Of a stretch of DNA of 64,000 nucleotides, positions 22,981 through 34,109 are shown piece by piece. Positions within the stretch are counted from its first letter, which is position 1. Every line of letters begins with the position of its first letter. The DNA is from Chimonanthus salicifolius. Its lineage: Eukaryota > Streptophyta > Magnoliopsida > Laurales > Calycanthaceae. A program made the translations under genes and the position numbers. The stretch spans positions 33,687,925 to 33,751,924 of the forward strand of contig CM023540.1 in assembly GCA_013350335.1 (NCBI GenBank). Reading direction: 5' to 3'. Below the pieces are notes generated by a model that made no database searches, was not told the DNA's origin, and worked only from the letters and a program-made list of their open reading frames with translations.

Positions 22981-23684
22981 GAAAAAAAAGAAATTCCAAC
23001 TCGTCTTAAAAAAATATGGAGATTACTTCAAAGTGGACATTTTGATGAATTATTTAATTTAGACGAGTTTACATGGATAAATTGTCCTTCAATTCATCAC
23101 AATTTAAATAAGACAATTTCTCGGCCTATATCTTTAGAAAAAGAAGACAGAATCTTGCAGGTTCATTAATTCCGTGTCAAGTTCACATTTCACTATTAAT
23201 TTTTTAAATCAAATTTAAATTTTAAAATTATTAACTACAAACAGTTTTTAAGGGTTATTTTATAACACAAGACACGAATTTTGCAACTATAAAACAAGTA
23301 ATTACAAAACTGGCATAAATTGTAAACATCCAAATCTCATAAAGAAAAACAGCCAACGCACATCTATGATTCTTTTTTTTAATGTCAAAGCTCAAATTCA
23401 GTCCATGAAACTTGCCATCAGTAATCTTATCAAGCAAACAAGTTCCTCAAGTACCAACAGACCAATCTGCAAAGCCCAAGTTATATCACATTATTAGGTT
23501 AAAATTAATAAGTATTTCAAAGTTAATTAAAATACTAATAAAATAACTTCAAATATCCAAATAAAGTTTACTTCACATCAAGATTAGCACTTCTTAAAAA
23601 TATGTATAATTGGGAGAAGATTGAGGTGTCTCTTTTACAAATGCTTCTCACTAAAAATTGAAGCAAATCACACATTTTTTAATA

Positions 23685-23800
23685 GAAAATATAGACAAAG
23701 ATAATGGGTAGATATAATTTAAACATCGTTAGATCATCGTTAGAAAATATAGACAAAGATAATGGGTAGATATAATTTAATCATCGTTAAATATAAAGAT
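23685..23800. repeat. Two tandem copies of a 58-bp unit
   Basis: GAAAATATAGACAAAGATAA followed by TGGGTAGATATAATTTAA and CATCGTTA starts at 23685 and again at 23743. Confidence 0.8.
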
Positions 23801-24414
23801 TGTTCTACAATGGATAATATGATAAATAATTTTAATGTAGATGAACTTCCAAGGATAAGTTGTCCTTCAACTCATCAAAATAGATGCCTATGTTGAAGAT
23901 TTTGAGACCCAGAAAATAAATGGCTGAAGCTGGGTTCAACCATTCTGAGCATCCCAACATGGCATGGATGAGTTCCACCATCATTTTCTTTTGGCCTTAT
24001 TGTTTCTATAGAACTTGGGATGTTTTCCCCTCTTGAATCATATTCCTACCTTTTATCATTCAAAAGAAGAACAGTTTCATTAAAAAGTCTCATCTTTAAA
24101 CAAATATTTGGAAAATTACAAATGAAGTTGACAACTTAATGAATGGCTGTTTTTAAAAAGGCTAGTCATTGGATAAAATTTATTAAAATGACACATGATG
24201 GATTGAAATTCTTATTTTACATTTATTGGTGTACCGTTCATCAAATATCGATATAACGATGACACGCCGCTCTACATATCGGTACACCAGTACTTTATAA
24301 ATGGTGTACTGATAAAATAAAATAGAAATTTCACTATATCTCATTTTTTCTAATAAATTTTATAGAAATTTCACTACATCTCATTTTTTCTAATAAATTT
24401 TATCTGTATTACGT

Positions 24415-24590
24415 CGATTTAAAAACTAACTCTATTTTCGTACAAAACACCAAACATCTTAACTAGTGTCAAATACTGTTCACATTAAAAGCAAATGACT
24501 TAAAAATGGAATCTACAGATGTCAATAATTTACGTCAGCACGCCGATGGGATAGATGGAATGGGACTTCACAGTTCACAGGCTTAGACTG
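24415..24590 (-). repeat. Orphan 3' flank of a lectin gene
   Basis: TCGATTTAAAAACTAACTC, CATCTTAACTAGTGTCAAAT, AAAAGCAAATGAC and CAATAATTTACGTC match, in order, the flank just downstream of copies B (about 6185-6360), J and C. It stops where exon 3 should begin, so the coding part has been deleted. Confidence 0.6.
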
Positions 24591-25039
24591 AGGGTCAGTT
24601 AAAAATAATAATCTTTATTTTAAGTGAGTGTCACTGAGTCTTAACTATTCATGATTTGAATGGCTTTAATTTGTTTCCATGTTGATGAGAAAAATAAGAA
24701 GAATCTGTCAAAATAGCTAAAATAGAAAAAAAAAAAAATAACATTCAAAATCTCAAAATTAGATTAGTAAGCTAGAAAATTTGGTCTTGAATTTTTTGTC
24801 ATTAAAAATAATTAGTTCAACTTTATCATATAATTATCTAAAAATAAAAAATTGTGGGAAAAATGATGAAAAACATGATAACGAATTTTATGATAAGTTG
24901 GGTGAATTTGAAGAATTTTATGAAATGAAAAATAATTATCTATCATCAAAATTTTCCGACCAATGACACTCTTATGGAGCATGTTATTCTTGCTAGTTTT
25001 AAGAAGATAGAATAGTTTTTAACCATTTTAATGGTCTAG

Positions 25040-25240
25040 ATTCACCGTGATGGTGGGCCCCGCATAAGACCTTGTGTCCAGATGAAGAAACACCAACCCA
25101 TTTTGTAGTTTTCCCCTTCTTTAATGTGTTTGGGATGGGCTTAAGCCGGGTTGGAGCCAGTGACCAGCCCCACCGCAAGTATATAGATGAATTCCACCAT
25201 AGTTTACTTAAAGTGGTGCTCAACCTGGGTTCGATCAGCT
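25040..25240 (-). repeat. Dispersed repeat shared with 54950-55085
   Basis: On the minus strand GAACCCAGGTTGAG, ACTATGGTGG, GGGGCTGGTCACTGGCTCCA and AACACATT.AAGAAGGGG match 54960-55065 on the plus strand. Both sit beside lectin-type flanks. No gene. Confidence 0.6.
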
Positions 25241-25489
25241 AAATCTCCTGCCACCTCAAAATGTTTCACAACCTGGATCATCATGTTTCCTATCAAGTGA
25301 ACAAAAGAAAGAAGCATGCTTTTGAAATGCCTTGCCCACGAAGATGAGGCATGGAAAGAAAAAGAAGTAAAAGAGAAAAGATAAAGCAAGATTCTCCAAC
25401 TTTATACCACATCAACAAAAAATGTGTCTTCCATTTTAATAAAGGGCAGATAAAGACTACATTTCTTCTTCTAGTCAAACATAGATATC

Positions 25490-25602
25490 TAAGACTTGGA
25501 GGGTCTGGAGTCTGGATTGTGGACTTATAAATAGTACTTGATCATGTGAAATGTGCAGAGGAGCTAAGTTATCTGAAACACTGAAAGATTTTACTCAAAA
25601 TG
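25490..25602 (+). promoter_or_regulatory. Promoter and ATG-only exon 1 of lectin gene F
   Basis: CTTGGAGGGTCTGGAGTCTGG is followed by TATAAATA (25526-25533), AGTACTTGATCATGTG and ACTGAAAGATTTTACTCAAAATG. The ATG is at 25600-25602, directly followed by the donor GTATACTTCC. The CATGCATG block present in other copies is missing here. A second, almost identical end of exon 1 (AAAATG|GTATACTTCC) occurs at 26123-26125. Confidence 0.7.
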
Positions 25603-27258
25603 GTATACTTCCTCCTCCTCGAGTTATTATTTTAAATCTTATTATTTGTTTTAATTTTTTCAATAACTATTAGTTGAGTAATTCTCATTTCACCTTTTTT
25701 TTTTTGAGTTCGGGTATTTACATCTAACATATTTTAATTGTTATATATGATTCGGGATATGGCCGCTGTCAGATCCCTTAAAATCTCCTAAAATCTCAGG
25801 GTGTGTGTGGGCCTCTCTGTCACGCCTCCAATCTTTCAGAAATTATTCTTTGAAGTTTGAAGTATTAGCTTAGAATTCACACCAAGCAGAAGTAGATGAA
25901 TCAGAAGAAATTTTTCTTTTTGGCTATTGTATGCGATAATAGTTTATTATTTGGCTAAAATTCCATCTGAAGGTTTAAATTGATAATTATATTTTTAGGT
26001 TTTGTTGGATATTTAAAAATGAAAATTACTGACAATTTAACTATTTGCATCAGTCGTCAAGTGATAAGCAAAAGCAAATGTGTTTGAAGGTTGAGCAAGG
26101 AGTATGTCAGGAGGGTAACAAAATGGTATACTTCCTCCTCCTCCACTTATTATTTTAAATATATTTTTTTTTTCAATAAATATTAGTTGAGTTATTCTCA
26201 CTTCAACCTTTTTTTTTTTCTGAGTTCGGGTATTTACATCTAAAATATTTTAATTATTATATATGGTTCGGGTTGGCTTTGAAATCTCCTACAATCTCAT
26301 GGGCTTAAGATTTTATGGTCTTTTATAACTAGTATATTAAGGAGTTTAAGGGTGTGGGAACCATTCCGTCACACCGCCAATCTTTTAGAAATTATTCTTT
26401 CAAGTTTGAAGTATTAGATTAGAATTCACACCAAGCAGAATTATTCTTTTAGGCAATTGTATCCGATAATAGATGATTATTTGGCTAAAATTCCATCTAA
26501 AGGTTTAAATTGATTGTTACTGACAATTTAACTATTTAATCTTTCTCTATTTGCATCAGTCGTCAAGTGATGAGCAAAAGCAATTGTGTTTGAAGGTTGG
26601 GCCACGAGGATGTCAGGAGGGTAACAATTGGGATGAATTTGACCGCGCCATTGTAACAACATTATACATCTGCCATGGCCAAGTAATCAACTCCATCCAA
26701 ATTGCATACATCGACTCATATCATTTCAAATGCAAGAAAATCTTGTTAGACAAGCACGGTGGAGATGGTGACAAATTCGAATCGGTAATGTCTTATTTTT
26801 ATGTTCAATAACTTTTTTATTTTATTTTATTGTTAACTTGAGGTGATTGAAGGTGTTTGTCCCATTGTGATCATGGGTTAGGATTATTTTTCATTCTTTG
26901 CGTTTTGCAGATCGATTTTGCTTTCAATCGTCGCGAGACTATCGTTGGCCTTAGTGGTCATTATAGTTCTGCTCCGGATGGTGCAGTAACATCTCTCACT
27001 ATTACTACTGAATTCGCTGACGGAAAGAAGAGGGTTTATGGACCTTACGGCAAAGAGGAAGGTACCCCGTTCTCCTTTCAGATTGGATTTGAAAAATTTG
27101 GTGGTTTTCATGGCTATTCTGATGAGACCTGCCTCCGTGCTATCGGCGTTTATGTTGCGCCATCAGCGGATACATATCGGGGGCATAGTATTCCGACGTT
27201 GATCTACTTTGATCCTGAAGAAGCTTTAGATGAATTATTGTATCCTGATGATTATTGA
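25600..27258 (+). CDS. Jacalin-related lectin, gene F (most complete copy)
   Basis: Exon 1 ends with the ATG at 25600-25602, exon 2 is 26560-26784 (75 codons, after TTTGCATCAG, donor GTAATG) and exon 3 is 26911-27258 (115 codons and stop, after CGTTTTGCAG). All junctions are phase 0, giving a 191-residue protein with one jacalin-type beta-prism: LKVGPRGC, NWDEFDRAIVTTLYICH, VINSIQIAY, DKHGGDGDKFES, then TIVGLSGHYSS, SLTITTEF, YGPYGKEEGTPFSFQIG, GGFHGYSDETCLRAIGVYV, and an acidic tail ending DELLYPDDY. No signal peptide, so a soluble nucleocytoplasmic lectin is expected. The sugar-contacting Asp of GxxxD is replaced by Arg, so classical mannose or galactose binding is uncertain. A possible extra in-frame exon lies at 26054-26125. 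Every exon is open and all splice sites are canonical, so this is the best candidate for an expressed gene in the cluster. Confidence 0.85.
26054..26125 (+). other. Possible in-frame 72-nt mini-exon made by a duplication junction
   Basis: After an acceptor TTTGCATCAG, this segment reads as the first 22 codons of an exon 2 (SSSDKQKQMCLKVEQGVCQE) and then runs into AACAAAATG|GTATACTTCC, the end of an exon 1 copy with its donor. It has 24 codons, no stop and phase 0 at both sides, so it could be spliced between exon 1 (25602) and exon 2 (26560) of gene F without changing the frame. It also marks the breakpoint of a tandem duplication of about 523 bp. Confidence 0.55.
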
Positions 27259-27569
27259 TGAATTAGAATCGTTGGATGGGTATCAAGTTGTTACTATGGA
27301 ATATGTCACTTTAATTTAAGATTATGTTGGAGTTTGATCACTTTGTTGTGAAGTCATTGATGCTTTATTTGTTTGAAATTTTTTTATGGTCATGGTTGAT
27401 TGGTTGTCCGTCCTCTTGAATAATTTTAAATGTAGGAGATCTACGATCTTATTAAGTTGATAATAAAATTTTCAAAAAAGAGATTCTATTTAGAAATTAA
27501 TTTTTTTATTAAAAGTCTTTTCTAATTTATTAACACTCATTTTCATATATAATAACCATTTAGGATTTA

Positions 27570-28400
27570 ATTTGACGGAAATATAAAACCTAGCAGTATG
27601 GAATGATCGTATGAATTTGTCATAAGTATATGTGGATAACTTTTTGTTCCTTGTGTACTGCCTCCTTAATCCTTATGATAATTTTTCTTTATTATCTCTT
27701 TTTCTTCTTCTTCTTCTTCTGCTTCTCTGTTTTCCTCGGCCTGGATAACACTTTACTTCTCTGTCTTCTTCTATTTTCCCTTCCCGTTTTTTATTTTTCT
27801 TTTTATTTTCTTCCTTCTTCATTGGTGGGTTCTCTTGACCAACCGTTATGACCTCTCTTGTGTTACGGTTTCTTCCAAAATAGGTCCCCTGACTTAACTG
27901 GGCTTGTTGTCACGTTGGCACTCTTGGTGGGGTCAGACGGGTGCGGAGGTGGCAGTGAATTGGAATTTGAGTTGGGTCTCTCAAGTAGTCGATGGGAGTT
28001 GATTTATAGGACTTTTGATTCTAAGAAAGGTTAAGAAGGTCTAGGTCCAAACTCGTTTCAAGCTAGACCATATGAAATTGGGTCAAGTTAATTGGGGTTT
28101 TTAGACATAACAGTTGTCTAAATGTGCTCAGACTCTAATTGATGCAAATGGACTCCTACTTGAGTACAAATGGGTCCAATGGATTATGTCCCAACAGTTG
28201 CTGTTATTGGTGACAAAAGTTATGCATTCAGACAAAAATATCTTTTTGGCACAGTTAATTTTGTCTATGCCTTATGGAATACATCTAAATTTCTTTAAAT
28301 GGTTGAAAATATATGACTTACATTTTGTGAATTGTGAATTGATTTAGATTAAAAATCAAAGATCGGATAACTAAATGGACTTCTAGGATATATATGCTAG
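27570..28400 (+). repeat. Downstream flank of gene F, duplicated at 46180-46258 plus 47127-47540
   Basis: GGAATGATCGTATGAATTTG, GTGGATAACTTTTTGTTCC, TGTGTACTGCCTC, CAGTTGTCTAAATG and ATGCATTCAGACAAAAATA recur in order after the orphan promoter at 45.9 kb, where a TRIM element interrupts them. No gene is recognised; the (TTC)n-rich part around 27680-27830 gives only a low-complexity ORF. Confidence 0.65.
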
Positions 28401-29429
28401 AGTTTGTAAAGAGTGTTTCTTATATGAAAATAGTTTTTGATGATTTTTTGTCTCAAAACAATAGAAAAAAAAAATGAAAAAAAAGGAATGTTATTGTGTG
28501 CACCTTGTGTACTGACCAAAAATGAAGAGACAGAATACTCAGCTTGCGGCGTCGCGCTCTCAGTTGCAAGCCTTTTAGACGTGTATGAATTGAATTTTTC
28601 AAATTTGTTGAGACTGTAACCGTTCAAAAGTTTTTTTCAATACGATTCAACCGTATTAGTTGAATTCTTCATTTTTAACACTTTGAAACCTTGGAACGAA
28701 CACTTGCAACTTATGGTATCAGATTTACTTCTCAAATTCATAATGTGATAGTGCAATAAATAGTCTCCAACATGACATTTACGTAAAAGAGAGATTGAAA
28801 ATTTTATTCCATTATTTTCGTTCAAAAAGTTGTTTTGTAGACACGATCAGTTGTCTAGCACAATCAACATTACATGACCTTTCAAAAAGAACCCTCAAAG
28901 TTGCCTCAATAGTCCTTCGCCATTCTATTCTCTCCATGCCTTTGAATTTTGAAACAATGAAAAAACCCTCTCCCAATGGACGAAGTGCATATCTTCCTTT
29001 CTTTGTATAAAATTATTTTATGTTGTTGTAAATTTTATTAGTAATTTAAATTTTCAGATTGAATTTATTTAGAAAACAATTCAGATAATTTTTGAAAGTT
29101 TTTTAATATATTGATAATACATGTTTTCTTTAAAAAAAAAAAATCTTGAAACAATAATTTTCTGGTAGATAGTTTTTTCTAAATAAATTGGATAAAATCT
29201 AATGCTTGTATTATTATTATATATACTTTTTGTGAAAATTTTGGAAAAACAGAGTGTGCTTAAAGACTCTCATTCCTGAACTTTCTTTCCTAGAAAGATT
29301 AAAGACTACATTTTTGATGAATGCGCCTTCATTTCTCGAAAGTTTAAAATTAAATTTCGAACTTGTTACTAAATATTATTGGGGAGAGTGTGGTGATTAA
29401 GTAATTATGTTTATCGAAGAGCCTTCAAT

Positions 29430-29575
29430 AATGTAACATGCATGCACCATTGATTACACTAAACTTGAACATTAGCAGACTTCGTGGGTCTAGACTATAT
29501 ATAGTAGGCCACTTCTAACGCTTGCAGAATGAGCGTAAGAAGAACCTTATCTGAAAGAGTTTTCTCAAAAAGGGA
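29430..29575 (+). promoter_or_regulatory. Jacalin-type promoter of copy G, exon 1 ATG lost
   Basis: CATGCATGCACCATTGATTAC is followed by GTGGGTCTAGAC, TATATATA (29496-29503) and AGTAGGCCACTTC. The leader TTTTCTCAAAAAGGGATACC corresponds to TTTACTCAAAATGGTATACT, so both the ATG and the GT donor are mutated (ATG to AAG, GT to GG). Confidence 0.65.
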
Positions 29576-29606
29576 TACCTTCTTCTCAATTTCTTAATTC
29601 AAATTT

Positions 29607-30006
29607 TCATCGACGGTTAGGCTAGCGATAGTTCTATGGGTACTTTGTGAATACATACACAGATTTTATCGTGATGCCCGTTTTGCCCTTCACCTGCCAT
29701 AGCGAAAAAGTTTAAAAATGTCAGAAATCAGCTCACCAATCGGATACCTTACGAGTTTTTGGTGAGCCAATTTACTATTTATGGATGATTCGGAGAGTCA
29801 ATTTTACTGTTCATATGTGATTCGGAGAGCCGATTTTATTGTTCACGAGTGATCCAGCGAGCCAATTTTACTTTTGGCGAGCCGATTTCTGACATTGTAA
29901 TTATTTTATATTTTCGGTACAACAAGTGAAGGGTAAAATGTGCATCACGGTAAAACCCGTATCTATATACACAAAGTGCTCGTGGGATAATCGTTTCGCT
30001 AACTAT
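29607..30006. mobile_element. Foldback/MITE-like element in intron 1 of copy G
   Basis: The ends are inverted repeats of about 75 bp: GGCTAGCGATAG, TGGGTACTTTGTG, TTTATCGTGATGC, TTTTGCCCTTCAC on the left, and the complement of GTTAGCGAAACGATTATCCC, GCACTTTGTG, GTGATGCACATTTTACCCTTCAC on the right. The middle carries GAGAGCCGATTTTA-type tandem units. It splits GACGGTTA from CTATTATTTGAATTATTC, which is continuous as CGACTGTTATTTGACCTATTC in copy C, suggesting a short TTA duplication. A single terminus of the same family is at about 51005-51115. Confidence 0.6.
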
Positions 30007-30292
30007 TATTTGAATTATTCTCACTTCACCTCTTTTTTGACTTTGGGTATTTAGATCATCATATTTTAGTTGTTATATATGGTTCGGGTATTCAGCATAA
30101 GGAATAAAATTATTTTTTCAAGCAATGATTTGTGATAATAGCTAATTGTTTGACTAAACTAGTAAAGTACCATTGACAAATTTGTGTTAAAGCCTTAAAG
30201 GTTTAGATTGAGGATCGTGGGTTTGTTAGATATTTAAAAATAAAAAAGAGCACTGAGATTTTAACTATTTTATCTTGCTCTGTTTGCATTAG

Positions 30293-31094
30293 ATGTCGAG
30301 AGTTCAGAAAATGGCTTTGAAGATTGGACCACATGGATGTCTTGTGCGGGTGAATGTTGGGATGAATTGGGATGCGGCTCCGTCACAGCATTATACGTCA
30401 GGCATGACCAGTATTCAATCAGCTCCATCCAAACTGAATACGTGGAGTCATCTTTGAAAACCGGTAGTACCAAAGTCTTGTTGGACAAGCGCGGTGGAGA
30501 TGAATACATTTATGCTTGTTTATGTATCAAAAAAGTTGACAACTTTTGATTAAGAAGATTCTATATATTTTAAAGATTATTATTTATTGTCATTTTTAAT
30601 CATCAGGGTTTATCATTCATTTTTTACCCTATTTGACAGTTTTGATCTGTCAAATTTCTTAACATGTTGTTCTTCAATGATTGAAGGTGTTTGACACAAA
30701 GTAAATAATGGAAATAGTGATGATGGGTTATGATTATTTTCCTTTGTATTTGTTTTTTCTCACTTGCTCGTGTCTTTGCTTTTTGCAGATTTATTTTGCT
30801 TTCGGCGAGAGAATTGTTGGCGTGAGGGGTCATTATAGTAGTAATTTTTATAATGGTACAATAAGATCTCTGACAATTACTACCCAATTACCCATCGGAT
30901 ATGAGAGGGGATATGGACCTTACGAAAAAGAGGATGGTGTCCAGTTCTCATTTCAGGTTGGATTTGAAAAGTTTTGTGGTTTTCATGGATATTCCAGTGG
31001 GACGTACCTCCGTGCTATCGGCGTTTATGTTAAGTTATCAGCCGATGAATATCGGGGGGTTGTTACTCCTGAGTTGACCTTCTATGATGGATGA
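30293..31094 (+). pseudogene. Frameshifted jacalin-related lectin (copy G)
   Basis: Exon 2 starts at 30293 after TTTGCATTAG with MSRVQKMALKIGPHGCL. About 15 codons in, the sequence has two bases more than gene F between GGATGTC and TGGGATGAA, so the frame shifts. It then continues as GECWDELGCGSVTALYVRH, ISSIQTEYVESS and DKRGGDE. The donor region is also altered (no GTAATG after GGDE). Exon 3 (30789-31094, 101 codons and stop, after TTTTTGCAG) is fully open: FGERIVGVRGHYSS, SLTITTQL, YGPYEKEDGVQFSFQVG, GFHGYSSGTYLRAIGVYV. Upstream, the ATG-only exon is mutated. Nearest relative is gene F. A sequencing error could cause the frameshift, but three independent lesions favour a pseudogene. Confidence 0.75.
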
Positions 31095-31099
31095 TGAAG

Positions 31100-32410
31100 T
31101 AGTCGGATTTGACGCCGATAAACCTTGGATGGTTACTAAGATTAATTGTTTTCGATTTTGTTGTTAGAATCAATTGTCACTTGATTACAAGATTTAGTTT
31201 GAATTAAATTTAAACTTTCTCATGAGATCATTGATGCTGTACCTGTTATTTGTTGATGTGTAATGGCTTTGGAGATCATAATTAATTGAAACGGGAGTTT
31301 AATTTATTTATTAATCTATTATTATTGAATACTAATAAAGTAAAAAGTTTTTTACTTCTGACTTTTTATTCTTTTTCTTTTGAACATGCCATTAGACCAT
31401 ATTATATTTTAAATTGTAGTTTTCCTATTGTATAAAATTGCATGTTAATGACAATTTTACTATTCAAATTTGAATAAATCAATGTGAGTAGGGAAGTGAT
31501 GCGTGCACCCAATATTTTACTGTAGATGCACCTAATTTAATAAATATTAGGCTTTGAAAAATGGATTTTTCGTACCGACTTGGGCAAAATCAAAACATAC
31601 CCAATATAATAGATTCCCAAAGTTGATGTTTCCTTGTAAAATTTGGAAAATATTATTGATTATTGCTATATTTTATTGGCATTTTATGTATATTCTCAAA
31701 TTTCATTTCTTTTTACACAATAAGACATACGAAATTTTCTGTATTCAAAAAGAAATTATCAATTTACCCCTTAATTTTTTTTAAAAAAGACAATTTTTCT
31801 ACTTTAAACTGAGGAGCAAAATGATAATTTTGTATAAAATTATAAAATGAAATATATCTTAAAAAAACAAATAACAAATCTCAACATGCATGCATACAGT
31901 TATTAAGTCTCCCTTTTCTCTTTATTTAATCCACGTTTCATGCAATTCTTCCGAGATGTGGAAACTGGAAAGTCAATATTTGGTGATGTTTCCAAACGTC
32001 ATTAGAGAGATAGTGGTGATTAATTAATTATGTTTATCGAAGAGTCTCAGATAGTGGAACATGCATGCATCATTGATTACATAATTTTTCTAATGATTAA
32101 TTTTTTTAAGTCAAATTTCATTTTTACTGTTCAAATTTAATAAATAAATGTGAGATCATCATTTGTGATATTGATTTTTTAATTATTTACTGTGGATAAT
32201 TTTGTGGACCCTTGTTGACTAAGTTTTTAAATATTTTGTGGTTTTGATTGTTTTTATTTCTTTGGGATTCCTTTTTGTTCTGACCTCTTAAGTCTATTAA
32301 GACGTCATGAATTTGAAACTTAATTTTATATACTCTGTGAGAGTCTTAGTTTTATTATATAATAACGGTTTATTGGAATTATTTTTTATTAAAAATGAAA
32401 TTTATGAAAA
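31100..32410. other. Intergenic with a truncated promoter remnant
   Basis: AT-rich 3' flank of copy G. 31990-32090 contains ATTAATTAATTATGTTTATCG, AAGAGTCTCAGATAGTGG and CATGCATGCATCATTGATTAC, the distal part of the lectin promoter, but no TATA block or exon follows. Nothing else recognised. Confidence 0.5.
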
Positions 32411-32416
32411 TTGCAT

Positions 32417-32767
32417 TGTAACAGCCCGGCCCATAAAAAGGGCTTGGGGCTCGGCCCAGCAAGATATTGTCCGCTTTGGGCCCACACCCGCACACACGTG
32501 CACACACGCGAGTCCGCACTGTTTTTGGATCAGACCCGACCCAAGTCCGGGTCCAAAACGCGTCTTGCTGGTTTGAGGGAGCAAGGATACTTATAAACCC
32601 CCTCTCAAACTCCTCAACTTCCGATGTGGGACTTTCCACAACTCCCACCCATTGCTGGGCTGTCGGATCCAACCGGCCCACTCTGCTGGCCCATCCGATA
32701 GGGTCCAGTTTCACTTGGATCAATCTATCTAGGGCCTGGCCTCTGGCTCATGGGTCAGGATATCACA
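32417..32767. mobile_element. Small solo LTR of a GC-rich family
   Basis: The sequence begins TGTAACAGCCCGGCCCA and ends GGATATCACA (TG...CA). It is flanked by TGCAT (32412-32416) and TGTAT (32768-32772), a 5-bp duplication with one change. It contains GATATTGTCCGCTTTGGGCC, ACTTATAAACCCCC and CTTCCGATGTGGGACTTTCC, motifs I know from a repeat found in many flowering plants, often preceded by GGCTCTGATACCA, the complement of a primer-binding site. That context fits a minus-strand LTR. Confidence 0.6.
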
Positions 32768-33605
32768 TGTATTGTTTTTATTAAAGCTTTATTTTTAAGC
32801 TTATTTGGTATTTTAATTATTAGATATTGTCAATTGGTTTAATTACATTTGAGTTTAGATTTTGATTATATCCTTCTCTTTATCAGTTTTATTCAAGTAA
32901 TTGAAATTATTTAATTATTTTTATTTTAAATTATAGATGAAAGACACTCATTGTTATATATAATAACCATTTATAAATTCATTTTTCAAAAAACCATTGT
33001 TAAATAAAATAGGTTAGCATATATGTAACATTGCTCGATGGAATTCATGTTACAAATGTTGTCGGTATTTTCAAAATTTTCGCATTTTTATTGTCAAAAT
33101 ATTGTTACCGCGTCAATAACTCGTATTTACTGGCGTGACAGTAGATATCTGATAAATCCCACTAAAATCATGTTAAGAACACAAAAAATGGTAATATCTC
33201 GATAAATTCTTGGTAAATTTCTTATTAATATTTTCATTTATTCTATTTTTATTATTTTCTTAAGTACTACTGAGATTTTTCCGCTATGATCCCAATAAAA
33301 ACTTGTGAATTTGAAAATACCTCGATATAATCAATCGCTGTTAATATCCCAATTATAGTATTTGTTACTATGGACCGAATGAACATACATATTTGTCACA
33401 GATATATAACATCATTTTGAAACTGTTCTTCCTCTTTGAATTAACAACTAAAGTTATGAAACTCAAAACTATACCTTTTTTATTTACAATCAGTCCCAGA
33501 GTTCATAAAATTCAGTTTAAATGAATTTGATATATTATTTGTAAAAATCAATTGAAAAATGACCTCGTTTTAAAATCTCACTCAACAGTCCATGAGATTC
33601 TTTTA

Positions 33606-33891
33606 AGTTGAAAGTATTGTTTATGTGAGCGGGTTTTATGATCGAGTTTTGGAAAAAACAGCTCATCTTAGTAGTCCAAAGTGGGATTGTGATACCCATG
33701 TTGAACAGAAAAATAAAATAAGATCTCTCATTATTACCATAAAGAATGAAGAGTGCGGCACCCGTTTTAGCTTTGGAATGGATTGTGGCATGTTTTGTGG
33801 ATTTCGTGGATATTATGATGGTAAGTATCTTCGTGCGATTGGTGTTCATGTTAAAACAGCGGCCACCCAAATGGAAGAGATGAGCAAGTGA
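33606..33891 (+). pseudogene. Orphan exon 3 of a jacalin-related lectin (copy J)
   Basis: The sequence matches exon 3 of B and C from AGTTGAAAGTATTGTTTATG to the stop: RSLIITIKNEE, GTRFSFGMDCGMFCGF, YYDGKYLRAIGVHV, KTAATQMEEMSK. Relative to C it has an insertion of about 60 bp after the VSGFYDR segment and lacks the SGECKTFGPFGE block. There is no acceptor, no start of exon 3 and no exon 2 upstream in proper position. Its 3' flank (33892-34930) matches that of B and is split by a MITE. It is a dead fragment. Confidence 0.8.
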
Positions 33892-34109
33892 TCGTCGAAC
33901 AGAAAAGACATTACAGGAGTCGCAAAAATAAATTATTGACATCTGTAGATTCCTTTTTTAAGTCATTTGCTTTTGATGTGGATACTATTTGACACTAGTT
34001 AAGATGTTTGCTGTGGTGTTTTAGAGCCTGTTGATGTTTTTTCATTAAAAAATGTTTATTTTTGGTGGATTGAGACATTTGTACGAAAATAGAGGTAGTT
34101 TTTAAAAAA

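Noticed and set aside
22978..23169. 63-codon ORF starting MEKKEIPTRLKKIW
   Set aside because: Part of the DNA recurs in broken form at 23800-23880; there is no domain and no splice context, so it is more likely a repeat fragment.
32379..32784. ORFs of 105-114 codons on both strands
   Set aside because: They fall in the GC-rich 351-bp solo LTR and arise from its base composition.
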